Shown here: positions 22,787 to 31,085 of the stretch, one piece after another
Position numbering within the stretch: position 1 is the first letter of the stretch
Layout: the number at the start of each line of letters is the position of its first letter
Source of the DNA: an uncultured Collinsella sp.
GTDB lineage: Bacteria; Actinomycetota; Coriobacteriia; Coriobacteriales; Coriobacteriaceae
Direction: 5' to 3'
Assembly: GCA_958354105.1 (NCBI GenBank)
Contig: CATWVA010000013.1
Coordinates: 1 to 52,639, forward strand
Length of the DNA stretch: 52,639 nucleotides
The notes under the pieces: generated by a model
Seen by the model: the letters and a program-made list of their open reading frames with translations, nothing else
The model's database searches: none
Told to the model about the DNA's origin: nothing
Program-made: the position numbers and the translations under genes

Positions 22787-23983
22787 ATGAAACTCATCAA
22801 TAGAACGTCATATATGGACACGTTGACGAGCCTTATTGGCGTACCGGACATCAAGGTCATAACGGGCATTCGCCGTAGCGGTAAGTCAAAATTGCTCGAG
22901 GCCCTCCGCGATTACGTGGAGGCAAATCTGTCCAATTCGAATGTCATCCATATCAATTACAACCTCGACGAGTTCGAGGGCCTGCTCGAATATCATGCCC
23001 TGCTCGCCTATGTGAAAGAGCATCGAGTGTCCGACAAGCAAAACTTCCTGCTTATCGACGAGGTTCAGATGTGCGACGGCTTTGAACGCGCGATCAACAG
23101 CCTCCATGCATCCGAGCAGTACGACATCTTCATCACCGGATCGAACGCCTTTTTGCTGTCGAGCGATCTGTCGACGCTCTTTACGGGGCGCACGTTCGAG
23201 ATCGAGGTTTTCCCATTCTCGTTTGAGGAGTATCGCTTTTATAGTGACGAGGGCGAGGTCGATCGCGACTTCGATGAGTACGCGAGAACCGGCGGTATGT
23301 CCGGCTCTTACCCTTATCCACTGCAGGAGCAGCGCTACCAATATCTCTCCAATGTCTTCAAAACGCTCATCGTGAGGGATATCGTGCAGCGGCATAACGT
23401 GAGAAACGAATCGGCACTGCTGCGCATTGCCGATTACATGATGGACAACGTCTCCAACATAACGTCGGCACGCAACATTACAGATGTTTTGAATGCGGAT
23501 GGGCTAAAGATTACGAACAAGACGGTCGGCACGTACATGGGGTACCTGTGCGATGCGTTTGCCTTCTATAAAGTTCGTCGGTACGACATTCGCGGCAAAA
23601 AATACCTTAAGAGCGGCGAGAAGTATTACCTGGCAGACCACGCGTTCAAATACGCACTGCTTGGTACACGTGATATGGATTGGGGACGCGTATACGAGAA
23701 CATGGCGGCCATCGAGCTGCTGCGCCGCGGATACGAGGTATACGTCGGTGTGCTCTATAAAAAGGAAATAGACTTTGTAGCAATCAAGCGAAGCGAGAAG
23801 CTCTACATTCAGGTGAGCGACGACATCAGCTCGGATAAGACGTTTGAACGCGAGATTTCGCCACTGCTGAGCATTGGCGATGCGTATCCCAAGATGATTC
23901 TTGCCCGCACACATCACGAGGCCACGGATCGCGATGGGGTGCAGATCGTGGACCTGGCGAGGTGGTTGTGCGGCGAGGCTTAG
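22787..23983 (+). CDS. AAA ATPase with DUF4143 C-terminal domain
   Basis: A 398-residue P-loop ATPase. Walker A is GIRRSGKSK (residues about 27-35), Walker B is FLLIDEVQMC, sensor-1-like is FITGSNAFLLS, and a PFSFEEYRFY segment follows, as in the AAA_14/DUF4143 family. The C-terminal half has the winged-helix-like NITDVLNADGLKITNKTVGTYMGYL and a late KKEIDFVAIKR segment that resembles a PD-(D/E)XK-type fold (D/E, xK pattern), as in DUF4143. The role of this family is unknown. The gene is lower in GC than its neighbours and is bracketed by three copies of a 41-bp palindrome, suggesting a mobile or horizontally acquired unit. The Shine-Dalgarno is GGGAGG. Confidence 0.85.
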   Translation: MKLINRTSYMDTLTSLIGVPDIKVITGIRRSGKSKLLEALRDYVEANLSNSNVIHINYNLDEFEGLLEYHALLAYVKEHRVSDKQNFLLIDEVQMCDGFERAINSLHASEQYDIFITGSNAFLLSSDLSTLFTGRTFEIEVFPFSFEEYRFYSDEGEVDRDFDEYARTGGMSGSYPYPLQEQRYQYLSNVFKTLIVRDIVQRHNVRNESALLRIADYMMDNVSNITSARNITDVLNADGLKITNKTVGTYMGYLCDAFAFYKVRRYDIRGKKYLKSGEKYYLADHAFKYALLGTRDMDWGRVYENMAAIELLRRGYEVYVGVLYKKEIDFVAIKRSEKLYIQVSDDISSDKTFEREISPLLSIGDAYPKMILARTHHEATDRDGVQIVDLARWLCGEA

Positions 23984-23992
23984 CAAAAAATC

Positions 23993-24033
23993 CTATTCCT
24001 CAAAACTGAAAAATTTTCGATTTTGAGGAATAG
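23993..24033. repeat. 41-bp palindrome, copy 3
   Basis: The same palindrome 10 bp after the ATPase stop. It is 36 bp past the 3' end of coaX on the opposite strand and could serve as a two-way terminator. Confidence 0.85.
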
Positions 24034-24068
24034 GATTGGAGGCTGGTTGCTGCGACCTGGCGTTTACT

Positions 24069-24842
24069 CTATCCCAGCTCCTGCATGCGGCGGTAGATTT
24101 CGCAGATGCCCTTGATGGTGAGTTGCCCGTCGACCACGTCGAAGGCATCGGTCGAATCGGCGACAATGCTGGCGAGACCGCCTGTGGCGATAACGGTGGC
24201 GTCCTCGCGCCCCAGCTCGCGCTTCATGCGGGCGACCAGGCCCTCGGCCATGGCTGCGGCGCCCGTTACGGCGCCGACTTTGATGCACTCCTCGGTATCG
24301 CGGCCGATGACGTGCTCGGGTGCCTCAAGCGGAACGCTGGCGAGCTTGGCGGCTCGGGCGGCGAGCGCGTCCATCGAAATGCGGATGCCCGGCGCAATCG
24401 CTCCGCCAATGTAATAGCCGTCCTCGTCGATGACGTCGATATTGGTTGCGGTGCCAAAGTCCACCACGATCGCCGGGGCGCCGTAGAAGGTCTCGGCAGC
24501 GACGGCGTTGGCGATGCGGTCGGCACCAACGGCCTGGGGACGCGCCGCCCGCAGCTTGGTCACCGCGGCCGTCTGTGGCCCAATGACGATGGCGTCTGCC
24601 GCGATGCGGTCGGCCACGGCGTGCCACTCGCGCGAGAGCTGCGGCACCACGCCGGCAAAGGCAATCGCATCGACCGCGTTGAGCGAGAGGTCGTACATCT
24701 TAAAGAAGCCCATCAGGCGCACGTGGATCTCGTCGGCGGTATAGGAGCGGTCGGTGGGCATGCGCCATGACTGCACCAGCTCGTCTCCGTCAAACAGGCC
24801 CATGGCCGTCTGCGTGTTTCCCATATCGATAGCGAGCAGCAT
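24069..24842 (-). CDS. coaX: Type III pantothenate kinase
   Basis: A 257-residue enzyme that phosphorylates pantothenate, the first step of CoA synthesis. Motifs: DMGNTQTAMGLFDG (phosphate-binding), GADRIANAVAAETFYG, VVDFGTATNIDVIDEDG, GGAIAPGIRISMDAL and ATGGLASIV. The ATG at 24842 has TGGAG about 6 nt upstream; the longer open frame runs into the tRNA region. Type III enzymes need a monovalent cation and resist feedback by CoA (family knowledge). Confidence 0.94.
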   Translation of the reverse strand: MLLAIDMGNTQTAMGLFDGDELVQSWRMPTDRSYTADEIHVRLMGFFKMYDLSLNAVDAIAFAGVVPQLSREWHAVADRIAADAIVIGPQTAAVTKLRAARPQAVGADRIANAVAAETFYGAPAIVVDFGTATNIDVIDEDGYYIGGAIAPGIRISMDALAARAAKLASVPLEAPEHVIGRDTEECIKVGAVTGAAAMAEGLVARMKRELGREDATVIATGGLASIVADSTDAFDVVDGQLTIKGICEIYRRMQELG

Positions 24843-24978
24843 GTCTACTCCAGGTGTCGGCGTAAAAGGACGCGCACCATTGTATACGCGTCGCCGACGG
24901 CGCTCGACTGCGATTCGTTGACGGTGATATGGGCTGAGGAATTTAAATATGAAGGAATTATGCTCTACGAGATTTTCC

Positions 24979-25007
24979 TTGCCGTTTACCGAACTCCCGC
25001 GTAAGAT
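24979..25007 (+). promoter_or_regulatory. Promoter of the initiator tRNA
   Basis: TTGCCG at 24979-24984 and TAAGAT at 25002-25007, with a 17-bp spacer, fit a sigma-70 promoter. The predicted transcription start is about 25 bp before the tRNA. Confidence 0.55.
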
Positions 25008-25038
25008 TCTTTCTTGCGCACATGAGGCGCCCAGACAT

Positions 25039-25115
25039 TGCGGGGTGGAGCAGTCTGGTAGCTCGCCGGGCTCATAACCCGGAGGTCGTAGGTTCAAATC
25101 CTGCCCCCGCGACCA
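25039..25115 (+). tRNA. tRNA-fMet (CAT), initiator
   Basis: A 77-nt cloverleaf with CCA encoded. The anticodon stem has the three consecutive G:C pairs diagnostic of initiators (GGGCTCATAACCC), and the T-arm GGTTCAAATCC is standard. Acceptor positions 2-7 pair (GCGGGG with CCCCGC). Position 1:72 is T:G rather than the usual C:A mismatch of bacterial initiators; it is still a weak, non-Watson-Crick pair, which is what initiator identity requires. Confidence 0.95.
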
Positions 25116-25124
25116 AGAAATTGC

Positions 25125-25154
25125 AGCTCGTCGGCCTAGCCGGCGAGCTTTTTT
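25125..25154 (+). terminator. Terminator of the tRNA-fMet gene
   Basis: AGCTCGTCGGC and GCCGGCGAGCT pair around a CTA loop, followed by TTTTT. It begins 10 nt after the tRNA end. Confidence 0.9.
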
Positions 25155-25203
25155 GTTATTCCGGGACCGTATTTTCGGTCCAATTCTCGGCCTCTCAAAC
25201 AAA

Positions 25204-25663
25204 ATCTCGATCTGTAACATCTAGACCCGATTTGGGCGGCTAGGTGTTACAGATTGAGATGTTGAGTCCCCGCCTGGACGGTTTGTCTAAATCTGTAACA
25301 TGAGGGACGGATTTTGCCGAGTTGTTGTTACAGATTGAGATTTTCTTGCAGGCGGGTCCCGTTTGTCTTGATTTGTAACATCTGGGGCCCATTTTGCCGA
25401 GTAACCGTTACAGATCTAGATCTTTCGGCAGGCTAGATTGGTTTGTCTCGATCTGTAACAGTAAAGGGGCAAAAGTGGGTCCAGATGTTACAGATCTAGA
25501 TTGTTGAGGATGGGTCGAGAGGAATGTCTCGATCTGTAACATCTAGGGTCGTTTTTGGCCTGTAGATGTTACAGATTGAGATTTTCCGCCGGGACGGTTT
25601 CGGTTTGTCTCGATCTGTAACAGTTGCTCGGCAAAATAGGGTCTTACTGTTACAGATCGAGAC
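25204..25663. repeat. Array 2: six 80-bp palindromic units
   Basis: Six units of the array 1 type. The left arms (consensus GTCTCGATCTGTAACA) end at 25219, 25300, 25380, 25460, 25541 and 25622, giving periods of 81, 80, 80, 81 and 81 bp. Each is followed by exactly 25 bases and then the inverse arm (TGTTACAGATTGAGAT or TGTTACAGATCTAGAT), and by linkers of 23-24 bp that usually end in GGTTT. Many 25-base centres are related: ATTTTGCCGAG is shared by units 2 and 3 and is found reversed in unit 6. This fills most of the 25155-25804 gap; the last 140 bp carry no further feature except the Shine-Dalgarno of the next gene. Confidence 0.93.
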
Positions 25664-25804
25664 AAACCGGCAGCCGGCCCCGCCCCATCCACCTGCCGCT
25701 ACCTGCTGTCTGCCGATTTCCGTTGCGCCACTGTGCTCCCATGCCATATCCTCTAGACAACTACGCGGCACCATCGCCGCCGCGCCTACAAGAGAGGAAT
25801 GTCC

Positions 25805-27835
25805 ATGACCGCACCTGCATCCAAGCTGCTCCAGCCCATTACGGTTGGCCCCCTTGAGCTCAAGAACCGCATTATGTTCCCGCCGCTGACCACCGGCTAC
25901 GAGGAGCGCGACGGTTCCATCGGCGAGCGCAGCCTGGCTTTTTACGAGCGCCTGGCCCGTGGCGGCGTGAGCTACATCGTCATCGGCGACGTCGCTCCCG
26001 TTATGACCGCAAGCCCCACGCCCAAGCTGGCGACCGACGCTCAGATCCCCACGTTTAAGGCCCTGGCCGACGCCGTCCACAAGCACGGCGCCAAGGTCGC
26101 GCTGCAGCTGTTCCACCCCGAGTACGACGTCCCCGGCGTCGGCCGCATGGTCATGGGCTCCATGGCCGCTGCGAAAGCTGCGCAGGAGGCAAAGGCCGCC
26201 GGCGACGAGGAGACCTTTGCCGCCAAGATGGCCGAGTCCAACGAGATCCGCAAGCAGGCCTACGCCAAGCTGCACCACGACATGCAGCACTTTGTGAACG
26301 AGGCGAGCGTAGAGCAGCTCACCCAGATCAAGGAAGCCATCGCTGCCTCGGCCGCTCGCGCGCAGCAGGCCGGGATCGATGCCATCGAGGTCCACGGCGA
26401 CCGCCTGGTGGGTTCGCTGTGCTCGGCCATCCTCAACCAGCGCACCGACGAGTACGGCGGCTCGTTCGAGAACCGCGTCCGCTACGCGCTCGAGGTCGTC
26501 GCTGCCATTAAGGAGGCCGCGCCGCAGCTGATGGTGGAGTACAAGCTCCCCGTGATTATGGAGAACCCCGACGGCACGCCGCGCGGCAAGGGCGGCCTGC
26601 AGCCCGACGAGGCCTGCGAGTTCGCCAAGCTGCTCGAGGGCGCGGGCATCGATATGATCCAGGTCGCGCAGGCCAACCACACCGGCAACATGGGCGACAC
26701 CATTCCGCCCATGGGCGCCATGCCCTACAACTGGACGCTGCCCGTGGCCGAGCGCGTCAAGGCCCTGGTCTCCGTGCCGGTGGCAACCGTCGGCCGCGTG
26801 GTCTCGGTCGAGGCCGGCGAGAAGATTCTGGAAGACGGCGCGGCCGACATCATCGCCTATGGCCGCTCGCTCATGTGCGACCCCGACATTGCGCTGAAGG
26901 CTGCCACGGGTGAGCCCATCCGCGAGTGCCTCAACTGCAACAAGGGCTGCGTCGATGCGATTCAAAACCGCAAGTACATCTCGTGCGTGCTCAATGCCGA
27001 GAACGGCGACGAGGCGACCATCGCCATCAAGCCGGGCGAAGGCGACAAGAAGATCGCCGTGGTGGGCGGCGGTATCGCCGGCCTGGAGGCCGCGCGCGTG
27101 GCGGCCAAGCGCGGCTACGATGTGACCATCTACGAGGCGAGCGATCACTTGGGCGGCCAGATTGTGCTGGCGGCCGCGCCTCCGCGCAAGGACGAGATCA
27201 TGCGCTCGGTTGAGTATTACGAGAAGATTCTGCCCGGCCTGGGCGTGAAGGTTGAGCTCAACCACGCCGCTAGCCCCGCGGACCTCAACGCCGCCGACGC
27301 CGCGATTGTGGCCGTGGGTGCGCACGACGTGGTCATCCCCGTTCCGGGTGCCGACTCGGACAAGGTCGTCTCGAGCTGGGACGTGCTGGCCGGCAAGGTG
27401 GAGCTTACGGGCCGCGTCGCCGTCATCGGCGGCGGCCTGGTGGGCACCGAGACTGCCGAGTACCTGCTGCAGCACGGCTGCGAGGTGGCGATTGTCGAGA
27501 TGCTCGACAAGATTGCCGCGGGCGAGTCCGAGACCATTCTGCCGCTGATCATGAGCGACTTTGCCGAGCACAACGTGGAGCAGCACGTGAAGACCCGCCT
27601 GACCGCCATTACCGACGAGGGCGTGGAGGCCATTCACACCACCGAGGACGGCACTGAGGAGCCGGTGAGGATCGCCTGCGATTACGTGGTGATGGCCGTG
27701 GGCTCCAAGGCCAACGCGTTTGACCTGGACGGCGTAACGGTGCCCGTGACCTGCGTGGGCGACTGCTCGGGCGAGCGCACCGCCGACATCGCGAGCGCCA
27801 TTCGCACGGCGTATCACGCGGCCAACGAGCTGTAG
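25805..27835 (+). CDS. OYE-type NAD(P)H:flavin oxidoreductase (enoate / BaiCD-like reductase)
   Basis: A 676-residue iron-sulfur flavoenzyme of the 2,4-dienoyl-CoA reductase / enoate reductase / BaiCD family, which reduces activated C=C bonds. The N-terminal TIM barrel starts LLQPITVGPLELKNRIMFPP and has NQRTDEYGGSFENRVRYALE. A [4Fe-4S] site follows at about residue 375 (CLNCNKGC plus a later C in YISCVLN). Then come an FAD Rossmann motif (VVGGGIAGLEAARVAAKRG) and an NAD motif (VIGGGLVGTETAEYLL). The usual AHGYL catalytic loop reads EVHGDRLVGSL here, and an extra Ala-rich helical segment lies at about residues 115-150; both suggest an unusual substrate. ATG 25805 has AGAGAGG 7 nt upstream. 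It is monocistronic. Gut relatives act on bile acids, isoflavones or cinnamates; the substrate here is unknown. Confidence 0.9.
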   Translation: MTAPASKLLQPITVGPLELKNRIMFPPLTTGYEERDGSIGERSLAFYERLARGGVSYIVIGDVAPVMTASPTPKLATDAQIPTFKALADAVHKHGAKVALQLFHPEYDVPGVGRMVMGSMAAAKAAQEAKAAGDEETFAAKMAESNEIRKQAYAKLHHDMQHFVNEASVEQLTQIKEAIAASAARAQQAGIDAIEVHGDRLVGSLCSAILNQRTDEYGGSFENRVRYALEVVAAIKEAAPQLMVEYKLPVIMENPDGTPRGKGGLQPDEACEFAKLLEGAGIDMIQVAQANHTGNMGDTIPPMGAMPYNWTLPVAERVKALVSVPVATVGRVVSVEAGEKILEDGAADIIAYGRSLMCDPDIALKAATGEPIRECLNCNKGCVDAIQNRKYISCVLNAENGDEATIAIKPGEGDKKIAVVGGGIAGLEAARVAAKRGYDVTIYEASDHLGGQIVLAAAPPRKDEIMRSVEYYEKILPGLGVKVELNHAASPADLNAADAAIVAVGAHDVVIPVPGADSDKVVSSWDVLAGKVELTGRVAVIGGGLVGTETAEYLLQHGCEVAIVEMLDKIAAGESETILPLIMSDFAEHNVEQHVKTRLTAITDEGVEAIHTTEDGTEEPVRIACDYVVMAVGSKANAFDLDGVTVPVTCVGDCSGERTADIASAIRTAYHAANEL

Positions 27836-27850
27836 TTAACTTCGCGGCCA

Positions 27851-27880
27851 GGCGGGGCGGTAGCACGGATCCGCCCCGCC
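27851..27880 (+). terminator. GC-rich 10-bp hairpin
   Basis: GGCGGGGCGG and CCGCCCCGCC around a 10-nt loop, 15 bp after the oxidoreductase stop. There is no T-run; a stronger terminator follows. Confidence 0.5.
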
Positions 27881-27909
27881 CGACTGCGTCCCTGCGCACA
27901 TAGACCATC

Positions 27910-27954
27910 AACCGGGGTGGGGCCTGCAAGAACAGCGGGCCCCACCCCGGTTTT
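27910..27954 (+). terminator. Strong terminator after the oxidoreductase
   Basis: AACCGGGGTGGGGCC and its complement GGCCCCACCCCGGTT form a 15-bp stem, followed by TTTT. Confidence 0.75.
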
Positions 27955-27983
27955 GGTGCAGGGGGCAGATTAGTTTGCACCAA
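27953..27983. repeat. TGCACCAA hairpin, relative of the 87-146 element
   Basis: TTGGTGCA and TGCACCAA pair around GGGGGCAGATTAG, a diverged GGGGACAG-type core. No other feature is clear between here and 28154; the stretch becomes AT-rich, which may reflect the promoter of the surface locus. Confidence 0.5.
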
Positions 27984-28154
27984 GTCCTTGGCATATGGGC
28001 GTGGCTGCTGTTCGTAATCTTTAAGACATCATTAAGGCTTGCGTTGTGGAGCAAGCCGCAGGTCAATGCTATTCTTTTACCTTATCGTACGGTGTTGTAT
28101 TCTGCCTGAATTCTCTACCTGCGAACAACGGATAAACGCGACCGAGCGGAAAGG

Positions 28155-29246
28155 ATGGCACGCCCGCTAGCAGGGCAAACGCAAACGATGAGTGGCATGG
28201 ACCGACATAGCGAGCTCCAGCAGCACAAGACGGCGGCCGAGTACCGCCAAGCTGCCGACGAGCATGTGCGGACCCTCAAGGATTTCTGGAAGGATTTCCT
28301 GGTGAGCGGTCTGTTTGTGCTGGCCGCCATCGTTGCCATCTTTGCATGCCTGGCCTGGTTTGCCGCGAATAACCGAGTGAGTGCCACGGGGAGTACGATC
28401 GGGGCGAAGGGCCCACGGTTTGTGCTCTCGGGAACGCAGGGCGGCACGGCAGGTAAGTACGACGCCCAGGACAACTACGCGTCGGACAGTACAAGCCTTG
28501 CCGTGAACAATCTTTTCAACCTCAATAACATGAGTGCCGATGGCAGTCTTTCTCCGGGGTCGGCGGGCCAGCTTCAGCTCAACGTCAAGCCGCTCTGCAA
28601 CGACCTGCACGATATTACGGTGGAGATGACCTGGGAGATTTCTGTCCAGACGAGCGTTGCGGGCACGGACGGCACTGCTACGGACGCATCGAAAAATGAA
28701 GAGATCATCAACTCGCTTAAAAATCTGGTGCGCGGCCATATCTTGGTTTTCCAGGGCAAAGACACCTCTGGCTTTTACTCCAATCCGCTGGTTCCCACGA
28801 CAACCACGGTGACCCAGGACGGAGCGAGCGTCACCGTCATCACACAGAGCTTTACCATTCCGGCGAAGAGCTTTCGTGCTGAGGGCTCAAACAATACGAC
28901 CGAAACCGTCACCAAAACCCTCTACTGGATTTGGCCGGAGCAGTTCAAGAGCTATGTTCGCACGGGCAACGCCGGCTACGGTGGCAACCTTTTCGCTAAC
29001 ACAGGCGACGAGGGGGGATACACGACCCTCGTCGGCGACATCAACAATAACCACGCGTGCTATTTCCGCGCCGATAGCACGAGCGTGCCAGGTCAGGCGC
29101 CTAGCGCGGTTCCGCCTGTCGGAGCCGGCATGTCCTCTGCGGATGTGGAAACCTGCGCCAATTATTACAACAACGCCGACGAGATTATCGGCAAGAACGT
29201 CAAGTACATTCGCGTGCGCTTTACCGCCAAGGAGGCGGATAAATAA
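28155..29246 (+). CDS. Surface locus protein 1: single-pass membrane protein with exported domain
   Basis: A 363-residue protein of no recognised family. The N-terminal 45 residues are charged and cytoplasmic, and one membrane segment spans about residues 48-70 (FLVSGLFVLAAIVAIFACLA). It is followed by WFAANNRVSATG, which resembles the segment after the anchor in SipW-dependent / camelysin-TasA-like proteins. The exported part is Thr/Ser/Asn-rich and predicted beta-rich (VTQDGASVTVITQSFTIPAK). The start is uncertain: ATG 28155 abuts GGAAAGG with no spacer, and ATG 28188 or 28197 would shorten it by 11 or 14 residues. It is the first gene of a same-strand series of four with gaps of 0-40 bp. 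Composition is less GC-biased than the housekeeping genes. Confidence 0.75.
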   Translation: MARPLAGQTQTMSGMDRHSELQQHKTAAEYRQAADEHVRTLKDFWKDFLVSGLFVLAAIVAIFACLAWFAANNRVSATGSTIGAKGPRFVLSGTQGGTAGKYDAQDNYASDSTSLAVNNLFNLNNMSADGSLSPGSAGQLQLNVKPLCNDLHDITVEMTWEISVQTSVAGTDGTATDASKNEEIINSLKNLVRGHILVFQGKDTSGFYSNPLVPTTTTVTQDGASVTVITQSFTIPAKSFRAEGSNNTTETVTKTLYWIWPEQFKSYVRTGNAGYGGNLFANTGDEGGYTTLVGDINNNHACYFRADSTSVPGQAPSAVPPVGAGMSSADVETCANYYNNADEIIGKNVKYIRVRFTAKEADK

Positions 29247-30086
29247 ATGGACGAGCAGCTTAATGCCCGCGAGCAGGGCGATATCAAACACAACGAAGGA
29301 GCGGCAAACCCCGGCGGCAACGGGTTCGGCTCGCACGGCGAAGCGCGTCCGGCTGGCCGCATCGAGCGTATCAAGGCTTGGGTGAGCGGCCACCGTCGCG
29401 AATCCCTTGCCATCATGGGCTTGCTTACCGTGCTTCTCGTGTTGCTGGGATTGACGCTCGGATGGTTCGTCGATGCCAATCGCGGCTCCACCGTCGGCAA
29501 GATCAAGGAGCCGGCAGAGCTCAAAGTGCTGGGCCCCAACGCTACGGCAACAGAGCAGATCGACCTGAGCTACAACCCCGAATACGGCGATACCAAGACT
29601 GGCAACACGGTGACGCTCAAGCGCGCGTTTTGCGTGCAAACGGGCGGTGACGGTTTTGAGCTGCAACTCGCGAATACGACCAACATTACAGGTCTCACTA
29701 TTGAGCTGTACAGAGCCGAGAACACGTCTGCGCTCCAGACGCCCGACGTGAGCGGTACCGCAGACGGCAAATCTTATAGCTGGAAAGCAACCGGAGAGAA
29801 CCTGCTTACGAGCTTCGAATATATCAACAAGGAGAACGACGGTCTGGCAGCCGTGCCGGGCGAGGGCGCAAGCGACCCTACGTTCAAGGACTATCAAAAC
29901 GTCCAGCGCAACGCGCGCCCGCTCTACCGATACAAGAAATTCGGCAAGAGCGAACTCAACGCTAAGACGCTCGACGGCTCGACTGACAATGACACGCTCA
30001 ACTTTATCATCAAGCTTTCGTGGGACGAGAGCGCCAAAGAGACCGATGTGATCTACCTGATCGCGCGCAACACGAGCGGTAAGTAG
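29247..30086 (+). CDS. Surface locus protein 2: single-pass membrane protein with exported domain
   Basis: A 279-residue protein starting directly after the stop of protein 1, with Shine-Dalgarno AAGGAGG inside the end of that gene. It has a long Asn/Gly/Arg-rich cytoplasmic N-terminus (about 52 residues), a membrane segment at about 53-75 (LAIMGLLTVLLVLLGLTLG) and then WFVDANRGSTVG, strikingly like the WFAANNRVSATG of protein 1. The exported part starts with KIKEPAELKVLGPNA and has LQLANTTNITGLTIELYRAE. No family is recognised; shared anchor architecture suggests paralogy with protein 1 and possibly 3. Confidence 0.75.
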   Translation: MDEQLNAREQGDIKHNEGAANPGGNGFGSHGEARPAGRIERIKAWVSGHRRESLAIMGLLTVLLVLLGLTLGWFVDANRGSTVGKIKEPAELKVLGPNATATEQIDLSYNPEYGDTKTGNTVTLKRAFCVQTGGDGFELQLANTTNITGLTIELYRAENTSALQTPDVSGTADGKSYSWKATGENLLTSFEYINKENDGLAAVPGEGASDPTFKDYQNVQRNARPLYRYKKFGKSELNAKTLDGSTDNDTLNFIIKLSWDESAKETDVIYLIARNTSGK

Positions 30087-30100
30087 GAGAGGGGGCGCAC

Positions 30101-31045
30101 ATGGAGAAGCGAGAGAAGCAGCAGGATGCCGAGCGCGAGCAGCTGGCAAAAAGCAAGAGCCTAGCCAAGAATAAGCTGGTTGTGGCAGCAATCGCACTTG
30201 CTTGCGCCGTGGCGCTCGTGACGGGTGGTTACTTTACCTATTCCGCCTACACCGCCAACGGATTTCTAAAGTCCGTCGCCGCAACGGGCACCGCGCAGAG
30301 CCTGTTTGCGAGCGACCTGCTCACGGGCTATATGAGTGCGCCTGGCAACGACGAGCTCGACCGCGCCCAGCGCTCCGTTACGGTATATCCCAACAACAAG
30401 CAGTGCAGCTTCACCTTTAGCATCTATAACTATTTGCTGAGCAACAGCAACTTCTGCAACGATAAAAACGTGACGTATACCTTGACGGTCGAGGGGTATG
30501 GGCTCGATGGTGCCACGTGGAGCTATGCGCCCCAACCCGCCGGAAACGTCAAGCTTCCGGAGAATCAGCCTACCAAGAACGATTACACCGTGACCTTTCC
30601 TGAGGACAAGTTGGGACATGCCTACTTTGTGATTAAGGCCATGGTTGTTTCGAAGGAGAGCCCCGGCACCGAGCTCACCTGTCTGGCGGCGAAAGTCGTG
30701 CCGTCAAAGAAGGCCGAGGTCAAAACCGCTGCGGTTGAGGGCGCGCTGGTTGATGAGGCTGGCAAGTTTGCTGATTACGCTGCGTACAACTACCGTGTGA
30801 CGGTTACGGGCGCACCGGCAAACGTCACGCTCACGTGGGGGGAGAACGTGGAGATCGATCCGTTCTTCGAGACCAACCATGGTGTGACGGCGGATAAAAC
30901 AAATCACACGGTTACGTTCACCATGGAGCCTGGCTCGATGATCGTCAACTTTTACCGAGCGGACGGCAAGACGCCCGGTGACTGGGGTGACCTGGGCATT
31001 AGGGTGAGCGGAACTACCCTGACGGGCACGACGGAGACTCAATAA
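30101..31045 (+). CDS. Surface locus protein 3: camelysin/TasA-like membrane-anchored protein
   Basis: A 314-residue protein. The N-terminus is charged (KREKQQDAEREQLAKSKS), with a hydrophobic segment at about 25-44 followed by GGYFTYSAYTANGFLKSVAA, close to the signal/anchor region of SipW-cognate proteins such as camelysin and TasA (small hydrophobic anchor, then G.Y/F and an Asn/Thr-rich start). The exported part is beta-rich (VTYTLTVEGYGLDGATWSYA). The tail has TLTWGENVEIDPFFETNHG. If SipW-dependent, a dedicated signal peptidase would be required; none is in this window. It sits 40 bp before the giant gene, probably in one operon. Confidence 0.75.
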   Translation: MEKREKQQDAEREQLAKSKSLAKNKLVVAAIALACAVALVTGGYFTYSAYTANGFLKSVAATGTAQSLFASDLLTGYMSAPGNDELDRAQRSVTVYPNNKQCSFTFSIYNYLLSNSNFCNDKNVTYTLTVEGYGLDGATWSYAPQPAGNVKLPENQPTKNDYTVTFPEDKLGHAYFVIKAMVVSKESPGTELTCLAAKVVPSKKAEVKTAAVEGALVDEAGKFADYAAYNYRVTVTGAPANVTLTWGENVEIDPFFETNHGVTADKTNHTVTFTMEPGSMIVNFYRADGKTPGDWGDLGIRVSGTTLTGTTETQ

Positions 31046-31085
31046 CTCTGGAAGCAGAGTTTTTAGGATAAGAGGTACGGAATCG

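Noticed and set aside
25204..25663. CRISPR array
   Set aside because: The repeats alternate in orientation (inverted arms), the variable segments are related to one another, the repeat arm is only 16 bp and no cas gene is near. The regular spacing alone is not enough.
28155..31045. Type IV pilins or sortase-assembled pilins
   Set aside because: No prepilin peptidase motif (G followed by F-T-L-I-E), no LPXTG and no CNA/pilin motif in the three small proteins; no sortase or pilus ATPase gene nearby.
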